Below, one piece after another: positions 1 to 7,833 of a stretch of 64,000 nucleotides of DNA. The notes beneath the pieces were generated by a model, which searched no databases, was not told the DNA's origin, and saw only the letters and a list, made by a program, of their open reading frames with translations. Source of the stretch: Mycolicibacterium aurum (lineage in GTDB: Bacteria; Actinomycetota; Actinomycetes; Mycobacteriales; Mycobacteriaceae); contig NZ_LR134356.1 of NCBI RefSeq assembly GCF_900637195.1, forward strand, positions 4,836,001 through 4,900,000, written 5' to 3'. The translations under genes were made by a program, and so were the position numbers. Position 1 is the stretch's first letter. Each line of letters starts with the position of its first letter.

Positions 1-207
1 CTGCGGACCGAAGCTCGACAGGTACACCAGCAGACCGAGCACGGCGGTGGCCGCATTCAGGAACACGGGGAGCTTGCTGGGTCCTTCGGCGGCCGGGCCG
101 GCCTCAGGCGCCGTGTTGAACTGCTGAGTCGGGGTGCCGAACTGTGGCGTCGGCTGTTGAGCGGGCGGGTATCCAGACCCTCCGGGTGCGCCTTGTGGGT
201 AAGACAT
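1..207 (-). CDS. DUF5336 / 34 kDa antigen-like membrane protein, 3' part outside window
   Basis: Reading the minus strand from the ATG at 207 gives a Gly/Pro/Gln-rich N-terminus beginning MSYPQGAPGGSGYPPAQQ, then a hydrophobic segment (LPVFLNAATAVLGLLVYL) that looks like the first membrane span. The coding frame runs off the window edge, so only the first 69 residues are visible. This start and the PQ-rich leader are typical of the mycobacterial 34 kDa antigenic protein family (Rv0954, DUF5336), a membrane protein of unclear function. A GGAGAGG-type ribosome site sits just before the start. The neighbouring genes (Rv0953c-like, sucD, sucC) agree with the M. tuberculosis order, which strengthens the assignment. 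Confidence 0.8.
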   Translation of the reverse strand, partial: MSYPQGAPGGSGYPPAQQPTPQFGTPTQQFNTAPEAGPAAEGPSKLPVFLNAATAVLGLLVYLSSFGPQ

Positions 208-374
208 GACCTCTCCTGTGCTGTGCGGGCATCGGGACGACGGCGACGCCATAGGTGACGACACAGTCACGGCGACGGCGATTGACCCGCCTGAGCGATT
301 CGATGAACCACGCTAGCGCACCTCGATGGGGGGCTGTCACGCCCTCGACGCCCGCCTCGCCCCCGCGCCGGCTG

Positions 375-1505
375 TCACACCGACACGGGCACCGGCGAGG
401 CTGGGGAGTGGTGCTCCGATCGCTCGATCTCGCGGACCAGCGGGAGCACCCGGGCACCGAAGTACTCGATCTCCTCCTGGAAGTGCAGGAAACCGCCCAG
501 GATCAGGTCCACCCCGCGTGCACGGTAGGCCGCGATGCGTTCGGCGATCTGTTCGGGCGTCCCGATCAACTGGGTCCGGAATCCGTCGTTGTACTGGACC
601 AGGTCCTCGAACGTCGAATCCGCCCACATGCCTCGCCTGTCGGCGGCAGAGTTACCTGCCTGCTGGACGGCCGACCGGAATCCTTCGACGGCCGGGCGGT
701 TGGCCTTGTCGATGATCTCGCGCAGAGTTTCTCGTGCTTCCTTCTCGGTGTCGCGCGCGATGATGAAGCCGTTGAGGCCGATCTTCACCTCGCGGCCGGC
801 GTCCCTGGCATGGTCTCGGACCTCGACCACCTGCTCGGTGATTCCCTCGAAGTCCTTGCCGTTGGAGAAGTACCAGTCCGCGTAGCGGCCGCCGTTGCGT
901 CGCGCCGCCGTGGAGTTACCGCCCTGGAACAGCTCCGGGTTGGGCCGCTCCGGGGTGTTCAGGGGTTTCGGTTTGAGGGTGAAGTCGTGGATCCGGTAGA
1001 AGTCGCCGCGGAAGTCGACCTCGTCTTCGGTCCAGATCTTGCGCAGCACCTGCAGGAACTCGGCGCTGCGCCGGTAGCGTTCGTCGTGTTCGAGCCACGG
1101 CTCCCCCAGGTGGGTGAACTCGTCCTTGAACCAGCCCGACACCACGTTGACCGCGAACCTGCCTCCGGACAGATGGTCGGCGGTGGCGCCCAGCTTGGCC
1201 AGCACCGCCGGCTGCCACAGCCCCGGATGTACTGCGGCGATCACCTTCAGACGCTGGGTGGCCAGCAGCAGGGCGAGGCTGAAGCTGGTGGATTCGTGCT
1301 GGTACTCGGCTCCGTAGCTGGCCTCGTAGCGCACCTGGGACAGCGCGTACTCGAACCCGTTGTTCTCGGCGGTCTGCGCGAGCTTGACGTTGTAGTCGTA
1401 ATTCCAGTCGGTGCGCTGGTCGATGTCGCTGGTCACCAGCCCGCCGCTGACGTTGGGCACCCAGTAGGCGAACGTGACGTGGTCTGCGATGCGTTCGGTC
1501 GTCAT
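375..1505 (-). CDS. sfnG: Dimethylsulfone monooxygenase SfnG-like, FMN-dependent (luciferase family)
   Basis: The 376-residue protein begins MTTERIADHVTFAYWVPNVS and carries features of bacterial luciferase-type (LLM) flavin enzymes: an N-terminal beta strand, a DHLSGGRFAVNVVSGW block near residue 130, and a C-terminal TPEQIAERIAAYRARGVD block. The sequence closely resembles SfnG, the FMNH2-dependent monooxygenase that converts dimethylsulfone to methanesulfinate and formaldehyde, allowing use of organosulfur as a sulfur source. The frame stays open upstream to 1640, but the ATG at 1505 matches the usual family start. It is divergent from the F420 oxidoreductase at 1656. No other sulfonate genes (ssuABC, sfnR) are visible, so the physiological substrate is inferred from family only. 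Confidence 0.82.
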   Translation of the reverse strand: MTTERIADHVTFAYWVPNVSGGLVTSDIDQRTDWNYDYNVKLAQTAENNGFEYALSQVRYEASYGAEYQHESTSFSLALLLATQRLKVIAAVHPGLWQPAVLAKLGATADHLSGGRFAVNVVSGWFKDEFTHLGEPWLEHDERYRRSAEFLQVLRKIWTEDEVDFRGDFYRIHDFTLKPKPLNTPERPNPELFQGGNSTAARRNGGRYADWYFSNGKDFEGITEQVVEVRDHARDAGREVKIGLNGFIIARDTEKEARETLREIIDKANRPAVEGFRSAVQQAGNSAADRRGMWADSTFEDLVQYNDGFRTQLIGTPEQIAERIAAYRARGVDLILGGFLHFQEEIEYFGARVLPLVREIERSEHHSPASPVPVSV

Positions 1506-1632
1506 GGAGCCATCGAAGCGGCGCCGCGGTCCTCGGTCATCGGTATCGATCGCGATGAAGGAAAGGTGCGTTCGGTCCGGGCCGCCGAGCTCTGCGCGTC
1601 GCCGCGCAGGTACCCCCCTTGCGGACGCAGAT

Positions 1633-1646
1633 TGGAACACGTTCTA
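1633..1646. promoter_or_regulatory. KstR-type operator
   Basis: TGGAACACGTTCTA matches the KstR consensus TnnAACnnGTTnnA at every fixed position. It ends 9 nt before the ATG at 1656 and overlaps a plausible -10 hexamer TCTAAT (1643-1648) placed 7 nt before that ATG, so bound repressor would block a leaderless promoter of the downstream F420 oxidoreductase. The KstR consensus is established for mycobacterial cholesterol genes; binding here is inferred. Confidence 0.7.
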
Positions 1647-1655
1647 ATTCTCGAT

Positions 1656-2504
1656 ATGAACTATGGGTTGGTGCTGTTCACCTCCGACCGCGGAATCGCT
1701 CCCGCGGCTGCCGCCAAACTGGCCGATGAGCACGGATTCGAGACGTTCTACGTCCCCGAGCACACCCACATCCCGATCAAGCGCCAGGCCGCACATCCGA
1801 CCACCGGCGACGAGTCGCTGCCCGACGACCGCTACATGCGGACGCTGGACCCGTGGGTCTCCCTGGGTACCGCCGCGGCGGTCACCTCCCGGGTCCGGCT
1901 GTCCACCGCCGTGGCCCTGCCCGTCGAGCACGATCCCATCACGCTGGCCAAGTCGATCGCCACACTCGACCACCTCTCCGGCGGACGCGTGTCCCTCGGC
2001 GTCGGGTTCGGCTGGAACACCGATGAACTGGCCGACCACAATGTCCCGCCCGGACGCCGACGCACAATGCTGCGCGAGTACCTGGAGGCCATGCGGGCGC
2101 TCTGGACCGAAGAAGAAGCGGAGTACGACGGCGAATTCGTCAAGTTCGGTCCGTCCTGGGCCTGGCCGAAGCCGGTGCAGTCCCACATCCCGGTCCTGGT
2201 CGGCGCGGCGGGCACCGAGAAGAACTTCAAGTGGATCGCGAAGTCGGCCGACGGCTGGATCACCACACCGCGCGACTTCACCATCGACGAGCCGGTGAAG
2301 CTGCTGCAGGACACCTGGGCCGCGGCCGGCCGAGACGGAGCTCCACAGATCGTCGCGCTGGATTTCAAGCCGGACCCCGAAAAGCTGGCCCACTGGCGCG
2401 AACTCGGCGTCACCGAGGTCCTCTTCGGGTTGCCCGACAAGTCAGAATCCGAAGTCGCGGCCTACGTCGAACGCCTCGCGGGCAAGCTCAGCGCGCTGGC
2501 CTGA
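1656..2504 (+). CDS. LLM-class F420-dependent oxidoreductase (Rv0953c-like)
   Basis: The 282-residue protein starts MNYGLVLFTSDRGIAPAAAA and has the (beta/alpha)8 layout of luciferase-like F420 enzymes, with a HxxIPIKRQ segment near residue 36, the DHLSGGRVSLGVGFGWN block near residue 108, and a C-terminal LRELGVTEVLFGLP strand. Such enzymes use reduced or oxidised F420 to process lipids, sterols or xenobiotics; the substrate cannot be read from sequence. The open frame extends far upstream (to 255), but that part is antisense to sfnG and the ATG at 1656 is the family start. Position next to the 34 kDa antigen homologue matches Rv0953c. A KstR-type operator overlaps its probable leaderless promoter, suggesting a role in sterol or lipid catabolism. 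Confidence 0.85.
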   Translation: MNYGLVLFTSDRGIAPAAAAKLADEHGFETFYVPEHTHIPIKRQAAHPTTGDESLPDDRYMRTLDPWVSLGTAAAVTSRVRLSTAVALPVEHDPITLAKSIATLDHLSGGRVSLGVGFGWNTDELADHNVPPGRRRTMLREYLEAMRALWTEEEAEYDGEFVKFGPSWAWPKPVQSHIPVLVGAAGTEKNFKWIAKSADGWITTPRDFTIDEPVKLLQDTWAAAGRDGAPQIVALDFKPDPEKLAHWRELGVTEVLFGLPDKSESEVAAYVERLAGKLSALA

Positions 2505-2590
2505 TTTGGTGCGCTGAGGGGTCGTGCGAGCGCCTTAGGCTGGGAAATGCACACCAGCTGGGACGCGCGCGCGAGGAGCAAGACGGCGGT

Positions 2591-4102
2591 ATGTCCATTG
2601 CGATGATCCGCGGGCAGAACCCGCACGGGGTCGTCGACGCGGGCCACGCGCAGCAGACAAGGGCCGGTGAGCTCGATCGAGAGATCGGCGAACAGGTTCG
2701 GGCGCTGAACCGGATGAAGGACAGCTGGTTCGGCAGCGCCGCGAGCGCGGCCGTGTCCGCCGCCTACCGACACCTTCAGAAGCAGTATCTCGAGCACGAG
2801 AAGCTGGCCGCGCTGGCGACAGCGATGACGTCCGGCGGCGAGAACCTGGGCGCCATCCGTGCGGTCCTGCTCGCTTGGGTGGACAGCGCCGAGGCCATGT
2901 TCGAGGTGTCGGACGCGGGGGTGGTGACGACGCGACCACCGAATGACACGGCGCCGTGGGTCTCCATCGCGGCGACGTTCACCAAGATCGTCCAGCAGTT
3001 GATCGAAGCGTTCCTGACCATGGACCAGACGGTCGCGAAGGCCGTCGCAGCCATCGACGCCGGGTGGTTGCCCGGCAACAACCCGTTTCCCGGCGGCATC
3101 GATCCGGACAGTCTCAACAGCGATCAGGTGCAGTGGTTGCAGAGCCTCGCCGGTTCCGGTGCCCCATCGACCGGCGAGGGCGGGGTCGGCGTCCCGAACA
3201 CCGACCTGTCGATCATGGGCATGACTCCAGACGGCCGGATGTTCACGATCCAGGGCGACACCGCGACGAACATGGGCCCAGGTGGCGGTCCGGGGCCGCG
3301 CTCAGACCCTGGCGGCCACAACAACATCATCTTCTGGAAGATGGACGAGCACGGCAAGTGGGTGGTCGACGACGTCGTCAACGACCCGTTCCCGAACACC
3401 CCGGGTGACGACTCGACGATTCCCACGTCGACCTTCAACGTCGGCGACACCATGTACACGTCAGTGATGAACGTCGACCGGTGGGACCCTGATCCGCCGC
3501 CGGGACAGCCCGGCTGGGTCACCCGTAGTTCCGAGCTGTGGAAGTCGACGGACGGCGGCAAGACGTGGTCCAAGGCAGGGCCCGCGTGGGACAACAGCGG
3601 CGGCACCAATCCCTTTCAGGTGCAGAGCTTTGCGCCAAGCGACGACGGATACGTCTACATGTACGGAACGGAGAACGGCCGCGCCAACGACGGGATGCAT
3701 GTCGCGCGCGTGCCGGTGGCCGACGTCGAGAATCCGACCAGGTACCAGTACTGGAACGGCGACTCGTTCGCCACGGGTCACGGCTCCGGCGGGAGCCCGC
3801 CCGTCGTCAGCCCGCCGGGCGGATTCAGTGGAGTAGGCGAGCCCAATGTGCACTTCTACGACAACAAGGCTCTCCTGACCTTCAACGACGACAAGGGCAA
3901 CCTGTTCACGAGCTCGTCGACCGATGGCGTGAATTGGACTCCGCCACAGCTGGTTACGTCACAGCCGGGCGCCTACGGTGTGTTCCAGTCTCCGCTGTCC
4001 GGCGGCAACTCCGTCGACGCCTCCGTGTCGCTGTGGAATCCCTACGGCACCGAACTGATCGAGATCGAGAACTCCGACACCCGAGGCTTGGGAGGGTACT
4101 GA
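2591..4102 (+). CDS. WXG-type N-terminal domain fused to DUF4185 domain; candidate type VII-secreted protein
   Basis: The 503-residue product starts at ATG 2591 behind a GAGGAG-like site. Residues 1-160 are mostly helical and hold a W-F-G turn (residues 46-48) followed by a Y-x-x-x-E motif (Y66 to E70), as in WXG100/ESX substrates. A Gly/Pro-rich linker follows (about 185-245). Residues 200-503 match DUF4185, a beta-rich domain with repeated Asp/Gly turns such as STDGGKTW and SSSTDGVNW, reminiscent of sialidase/BNR-like propellers. There is no classical signal peptide, so export through an ESX system is the natural inference. The stop overlaps the start of the next lipoprotein gene (ATGA), and that gene overlaps a second one, so all three form one operon. 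Enzymatic activity is unknown. Confidence 0.72.
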   Translation: MSIAMIRGQNPHGVVDAGHAQQTRAGELDREIGEQVRALNRMKDSWFGSAASAAVSAAYRHLQKQYLEHEKLAALATAMTSGGENLGAIRAVLLAWVDSAEAMFEVSDAGVVTTRPPNDTAPWVSIAATFTKIVQQLIEAFLTMDQTVAKAVAAIDAGWLPGNNPFPGGIDPDSLNSDQVQWLQSLAGSGAPSTGEGGVGVPNTDLSIMGMTPDGRMFTIQGDTATNMGPGGGPGPRSDPGGHNNIIFWKMDEHGKWVVDDVVNDPFPNTPGDDSTIPTSTFNVGDTMYTSVMNVDRWDPDPPPGQPGWVTRSSELWKSTDGGKTWSKAGPAWDNSGGTNPFQVQSFAPSDDGYVYMYGTENGRANDGMHVARVPVADVENPTRYQYWNGDSFATGHGSGGSPPVVSPPGGFSGVGEPNVHFYDNKALLTFNDDKGNLFTSSSTDGVNWTPPQLVTSQPGAYGVFQSPLSGGNSVDASVSLWNPYGTELIEIENSDTRGLGGY

Positions 4103-4371
4103 TGAGAACGAGAGGTTGGCGGTTCCGCACCGCCGTCACCGCAATGTGCGTGATCGTCCTCGCAGCGTGCACCCCGACCCCCAGTGTGACGGGCGCACCG
4201 ACCACGTCGAGCCCGCCGCCGCCGGTGCCGGGCTTCCCGGATCTGTCGCAGTCCACGCCCGTCGACACGCAGACGTACGTGATGAGCTACCCGTACTCCA
4301 ACGTCGCCCTCGCGTGCCTGGCCGGACCACACGGGTTCCTCCTCACCGCCACGTCGACGGAGTTGTTCTGA
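4102..4371 (+). CDS. Short lipoprotein, related to the next gene
   Basis: This 89-residue protein begins MRTRGWRFRTAVTAMCVIVL and has a lipobox LAAC with the lipidated Cys at residue 23. After a Thr/Pro-rich spacer comes a PGFPDLSQ segment and a C-terminus ACLAGPHGFLLTATSTELF. Both the FPD segment and the HGF-L-T-x-TST-x-x-F tail recur in the following gene, but the roughly 100 residues between them are missing here. Start and stop overlap the neighbours by 4 bp on each side (ATGA), which implies coupled translation. Function is unknown; membrane anchoring on the outer face of the cell membrane is predicted. Confidence 0.7.
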   Translation: MRTRGWRFRTAVTAMCVIVLAACTPTPSVTGAPTTSSPPPPVPGFPDLSQSTPVDTQTYVMSYPYSNVALACLAGPHGFLLTATSTELF

Positions 4372-4931
4372 TGCATCACGCGTTCACTGCACTGTGGTTG
4401 ACAGGTGCTTTGCTACTCAGCGGCTGCGGACCCCACGGCGATGAGGTGGCCACGGCCACCCCGCCGCCGCAACCGCCTCCGACTTCCACGAGTCCTACAC
4501 CATCCGCGCCGGCAGGATTTCCCGACATGTCGTCCTACGCCCAGGCCGACTACGGCAGGTATGCAGTCGTCAACGTTCCTCGAATGCAAGGCTTTTCGTT
4601 CACCACCGCAGCGGGACTCCACTGCTCCAACAACGCCTATCCGACGCCTGATGCCGAGTGGGTCCGGTGTTGGGGCTCTCGACCGGATCAAGGTCCCGGG
4701 CTGTGGAGTATCCGCGCAGAACGAGATGCACCGGCCGTCGTCGAACAGTTGACACCTGATCCGGACTTCGAGACTCCTCAACAGAGCTCGCCGCCCGTCC
4801 TGCCGACCTCGACAAGGATTACGGCGCAGAAAGGCGACTCGACCTGCGGAGTCGGCCCCGACGGCACCACGGCATGCCAGGTCGGTGACCACGGTTTCGT
4901 CCTCACGCCGACGTCGACGATCGTCTTCTGA
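4371..4931 (+). CDS. Lipoprotein of unknown function
   Basis: The 186-residue protein starts MHHAFTALWLTGALLLSGC, with lipobox LSGC and the modified Cys at residue 19. A Pro/Thr/Ser spacer follows, then a domain with several Cys residues (LHCSN, VRCWG, STCGVG, TACQVG) that could form disulfides outside the cell, and a tail HGFVLTPTSTIVF. It is the full-length relative of the preceding 89-residue lipoprotein. Genetic coupling to the WXG-DUF4185 gene suggests these lipoproteins act with it, for example as surface partners or as protective (immunity) proteins; that is inference only. Confidence 0.7.
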   Translation: MHHAFTALWLTGALLLSGCGPHGDEVATATPPPQPPPTSTSPTPSAPAGFPDMSSYAQADYGRYAVVNVPRMQGFSFTTAAGLHCSNNAYPTPDAEWVRCWGSRPDQGPGLWSIRAERDAPAVVEQLTPDPDFETPQQSSPPVLPTSTRITAQKGDSTCGVGPDGTTACQVGDHGFVLTPTSTIVF

Positions 4932-4988
4932 CGGCGTGGCCGGATCGGACAGAACGGCCTTCGCCCCGACTTTGTCGGTCGAGGTGTT

Positions 4989-6518
4989 CTAGCGCAGGAC
5001 CGCCCGGTTGCCGTTCTCTGTCGGCGTCACAGTGATCTGCGCGCCCAGCGGATCCCCGTCGGACATCAACGAGACCAGGTCTGCGTCCTCCGTGGTCGCC
5101 ATGAATCGCGAGCCGTCGGAATCGAGCCGGCCGACGATGATGCCGGTGCGCACGGGCCAGTCGTAGCGCACCGAGTACGTCTCGACGGTTCCCACCCCAT
5201 CCGGCGCCTTCGTCACCGGCACCGTGGGCAGATCCGCGACCTGTGCCGTCAGCTCCGCGCTGCGGGACGTACGCCAGTCGGCGGGCTCGGTGGAGTAGAT
5301 GCCGACCGAGTACTTGCTCATGATGCCGCCGTTGGCTCCGACGAAGCCGAATGCTCCTGGCTTGTCCCGCATCTGGGTGACCGTCTCGGCGATGGCGTGC
5401 AGGGAGTAGCTGTTGCCGGGTCCGCCGAAGTACGGCAGCCCCCCGGTCAACGTCAAGCCCCGCGGGTCATCCGCCGCGAGGCCGAGCGTCTCACAGATCA
5501 GGAATACCGGGAACGGGAAGCAGCTGTAGAGATCGAAGGTCGCGATGTCCTCGACGCCGACACCGGCCACCCGCAGGGCCTCGTGGGCCGCGTGCACCGC
5601 GGCGGGGCTTGCACCGAGATCAACCCGTTCCAGCAGTGCCTGCTCGATCAGATCGGAGTGGCCGTGCAGGTACACCCATTTCTCTTCGGGCACACCGAGT
5701 CTGCGGGCGGCCTCGACCGACATCAACACCGCCGCCGCGCCCTGGTTCACGGTGTCACGCGCGACGAGCAATCGCGGATAGGGGTCGCAGATCATCCGGT
5801 TCTCGTCGGTGACCGTCTCCACCTCCTCGACCGAGCGCTCGACCGGAGACGACGAGAAGGGGTTCTTGGCAGCCACCTTGGACATCGGGGCGAACAGTTC
5901 TGCCATCTGGTGGCGGTATTCCCGGACGCCCAGCCCGAGCCGGGAGCGCCGGGCGTTGTCGAGCAGTCCGTACTGCACAGGCGCGCCGGTGAGCCCGTGC
6001 GTGACGGTGTATTCGTCGATGTAGCTGTAGATCTGGTGGCCGCGATCCTCGAGCTGACCGTCGACGGTTTCGGTGAAATCGGGCTTGTCATCCCTGGTGG
6101 CGAAGTACTTGGCCGTCGAGCCGGGTTCGGAACCCATGATCATCACGACGTCGGCGTCACCGCCGACGATGAGGTTGCCTGCCTCGGTGACCAGTTTCTG
6201 CGGGCTCTGGCCACCGACGGGCTCCAGCACCACCCGAGCGGGATCACCGCCCAGTCGCCGCATGACCGACCGCGGGTAGTTGTTCGACTTGCCCAGCGTC
6301 GCGGGCATCGGGCCGGATATCTCGAACTGCCGCAGTCCGAAGACGGTGTCGATCGCCGCGGCGACAGCGGCGCCATCCGCCCCGGTGTCGGTGAGGGCGG
6401 CCTGCGCCGCCTCGGCGGCGAGGTCGACCGCCGACATCCCGCGATATGCGGGGTCGTCGATCCGCTCGGTGAACTGCCCTACACCGACGATGACCGGCGT
6501 CCGTGGATCAACTGCCAT
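4989..6518 (-). CDS. Thiolase-fold acetyl-CoA acetyltransferase-like protein lacking the nucleophilic Cys
   Basis: The 509-residue protein starts MAVDPRTPVIVGVGQFTERI behind a GAGAGGA site and spans an SCP2-thiolase-like fold plus a C-terminal extension of about 110 residues with an OB-like pattern. Where thiolases carry the nucleophilic Cys, this protein has EPVGGQSPQKLV (about residues 99-110), with no Cys. Later thiolase elements remain: DLYSCFPFP and a GGPGNSYSLHAIAE block bearing a His. Relatives in mycobacteria are annotated as acetyl-CoA acetyltransferase (Rv1867-like), but a classical thiolysis mechanism is doubtful. A KstR-type operator lies about 70 bp upstream, suggesting a part in sterol or fatty-acid side-chain breakdown. 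Confidence 0.8.
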   Translation of the reverse strand: MAVDPRTPVIVGVGQFTERIDDPAYRGMSAVDLAAEAAQAALTDTGADGAAVAAAIDTVFGLRQFEISGPMPATLGKSNNYPRSVMRRLGGDPARVVLEPVGGQSPQKLVTEAGNLIVGGDADVVMIMGSEPGSTAKYFATRDDKPDFTETVDGQLEDRGHQIYSYIDEYTVTHGLTGAPVQYGLLDNARRSRLGLGVREYRHQMAELFAPMSKVAAKNPFSSSPVERSVEEVETVTDENRMICDPYPRLLVARDTVNQGAAAVLMSVEAARRLGVPEEKWVYLHGHSDLIEQALLERVDLGASPAAVHAAHEALRVAGVGVEDIATFDLYSCFPFPVFLICETLGLAADDPRGLTLTGGLPYFGGPGNSYSLHAIAETVTQMRDKPGAFGFVGANGGIMSKYSVGIYSTEPADWRTSRSAELTAQVADLPTVPVTKAPDGVGTVETYSVRYDWPVRTGIIVGRLDSDGSRFMATTEDADLVSLMSDGDPLGAQITVTPTENGNRAVLR

Positions 6519-6584
6519 GCGCGCGTCCTCTCACCCATCGGCTCTTCGCGCGAGCGCTCATCGCCAGTTACTTCGAGAGGCTAA

Positions 6585-6598
6585 TAGAACACGTTCCA
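6585..6598. promoter_or_regulatory. KstR-type operator
   Basis: TAGAACACGTTCCA fits TnnAACnnGTTnnA at all fixed positions. It lies between the minus-strand thiolase-like gene (start at 6518) and the plus-strand ATPase pair (start at 6682). On the thiolase side it overlaps a possible -10 (TCTATT), so that gene is the likelier target. Binding is inferred from the consensus. Confidence 0.65.
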
Positions 6599-6630
6599 GT
6601 GCAGCAATTCCGGGCCACAGCACGTCATGA

Positions 6631-6678
6631 TTGTCGTACAACTATGTTGTTGTACATCGAAGCTGACGTACAATCGGC
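6631..6678 (+). promoter_or_regulatory. Leaderless promoter built on three 16-bp direct repeats
   Basis: Three adjacent 16-bp units start at 6631, 6647 and 6663 and share the core TGnnGTACA in fixed register (GTACA at 6636, 6652 and 6668). Superimposed on them is a promoter: -35-like TTGTTG at 6647-6652, a 17-bp spacer, and -10 TACAAT at 6670-6675. The GTG start at 6682 lies 6 nt after the -10, so the transcript should begin at or next to the start codon. Regular repeats across a promoter suggest cooperative operator binding, perhaps by the winged-helix ATPases encoded downstream. Confidence 0.65.
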
Positions 6679-6681
6679 CCG

Positions 6682-7833
6682 GTGAACTGGGAACCACGGC
6701 CGATGTCCCTCGTCGTGGGCGGCGTCGTTCCGACCGAAGACGTCGTCGGCCGGGTTCGGGAATCCAACGAGGTTCTCGCGGCGCTGCCGCGCTCGGGCGC
6801 AGTCCTCGTCGGCGATCGCAGGCACGGAAAGACCTCGCTGTCCCGGCTCGTCCAGCGGATGGCCACCGACGCGGGCGCTGTCGTCGTCTCGGTCAGCGCG
6901 GAGCGGGAGACCTACGCCGAATTCGTCTCCGCCCTGCTGGCCGAGCTCGGCCGACTGGACCCCACCTGGGCTCAGGAACTCGCGAAGATCAGGCTCACGC
7001 TGACGGCGGGCCCCGTCCAGCTTCAGCGGGACGGCCGCGCCGCGGCGACACTCGACGAGTTGCTCGACCGCGCGATCCGGCGGGCCGACGGTCGAATTCT
7101 GGCCCTGTTCATCGACGAGGTCAGCGTCCTGGCACGCAACCTCGAACGTGCTCGCGCCGGATCCGGCGACACGTTCCTGCACCTGCTCCGCCGCGTCCGC
7201 CAGGAGCACCCCGGCAAGGTCGCGACGGTGCTGTCGGGGTCAATCGGTTTTCATCACGTGTCAGCCGACGCCCCCAGCACGGTCAACGACCTCCCCAAAA
7301 TCGCCGTCGGGCCCATCCGTCACGATCACGCCACCTACCTGGCCGAGTGCCTCCTTCTCGGCAGCGGCATCCCGACCACCGACCGGCACGAGGTCGCCGC
7401 CGCCATCGCCGCCGCCGCCGAGAACGTGCCGTACTACATCCAGCACCTTGTCGCCGCGGCCGGCAGGTCATGGCAGGACACGCAGGTGGCACCGTACCCA
7501 GAGCTGATCAACCTGCTGGTCCTCGACGCCATCGAGAACCCCTACGACCCGTGGGATCTGCGGCACTATCGAGATCGTCTTCCGCACTACTACGGCTCGG
7601 ATGCGCACGCGATCGCCGGCCTGCTCGACATCTATGCTCATGCCGGCGGGCCGTTGGATGTCGATGCCGTGCTCATGCGGCTCCGCACCGAGGGCAACCC
7701 GATCACCGAACGGGCACACCTGGTGTCCTTCATCGAACGGCTCACCCTCGACCACTACCTCACCCGCGTCGGCGATACCGACAGATTCTCCTCTCCGCTG
7801 CTGCAGCGGGCGTGGAAGGCCATGCGGCGGTGA
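6682..7833 (+). CDS. P-loop ATPase with C-terminal winged-helix-like region (first of a tandem pair)
   Basis: The 383-residue protein starts at GTG 6682 (MNWEPRPMSLVVGGVVPTED), directly behind a -10 hexamer. A Walker A motif GDRRHGKTS lies near residues 44-52 and a Walker B motif ALFIDEVSVL near residue 148, typical of ORC/STAND-like AAA+ ATPases. The C-terminal 90 residues (LLDIYAHAGG to RAWKAMRR) resemble the winged-helix plus FSSPLLQR ending of these families. Its stop overlaps the start of a second ATPase by 4 bp (GTGA), implying a fixed stoichiometry. No known system is recognised; candidates include a regulatory ATPase or a defence-type sensor. Function is not assigned. Confidence 0.75.
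   Translation: MNWEPRPMSLVVGGVVPTEDVVGRVRESNEVLAALPRSGAVLVGDRRHGKTSLSRLVQRMATDAGAVVVSVSAERETYAEFVSALLAELGRLDPTWAQELAKIRLTLTAGPVQLQRDGRAAATLDELLDRAIRRADGRILALFIDEVSVLARNLERARAGSGDTFLHLLRRVRQEHPGKVATVLSGSIGFHHVSADAPSTVNDLPKIAVGPIRHDHATYLAECLLLGSGIPTTDRHEVAAAIAAAAENVPYYIQHLVAAAGRSWQDTQVAPYPELINLLVLDAIENPYDPWDLRHYRDRLPHYYGSDAHAIAGLLDIYAHAGGPLDVDAVLMRLRTEGNPITERAHLVSFIERLTLDHYLTRVGDTDRFSSPLLQRAWKAMRR

Noticed and set aside
255..1655. Long plus-strand open frame continuing into the F420 oxidoreductase
   Set aside because: It is antisense to sfnG, low in family features, and the ATG at 1656 is the natural start.
4966..4978. Small hairpin CCGAC-TTT-GTCGG between convergent genes
   Set aside because: A 5-bp stem without a T-tract is too weak to call a terminator.
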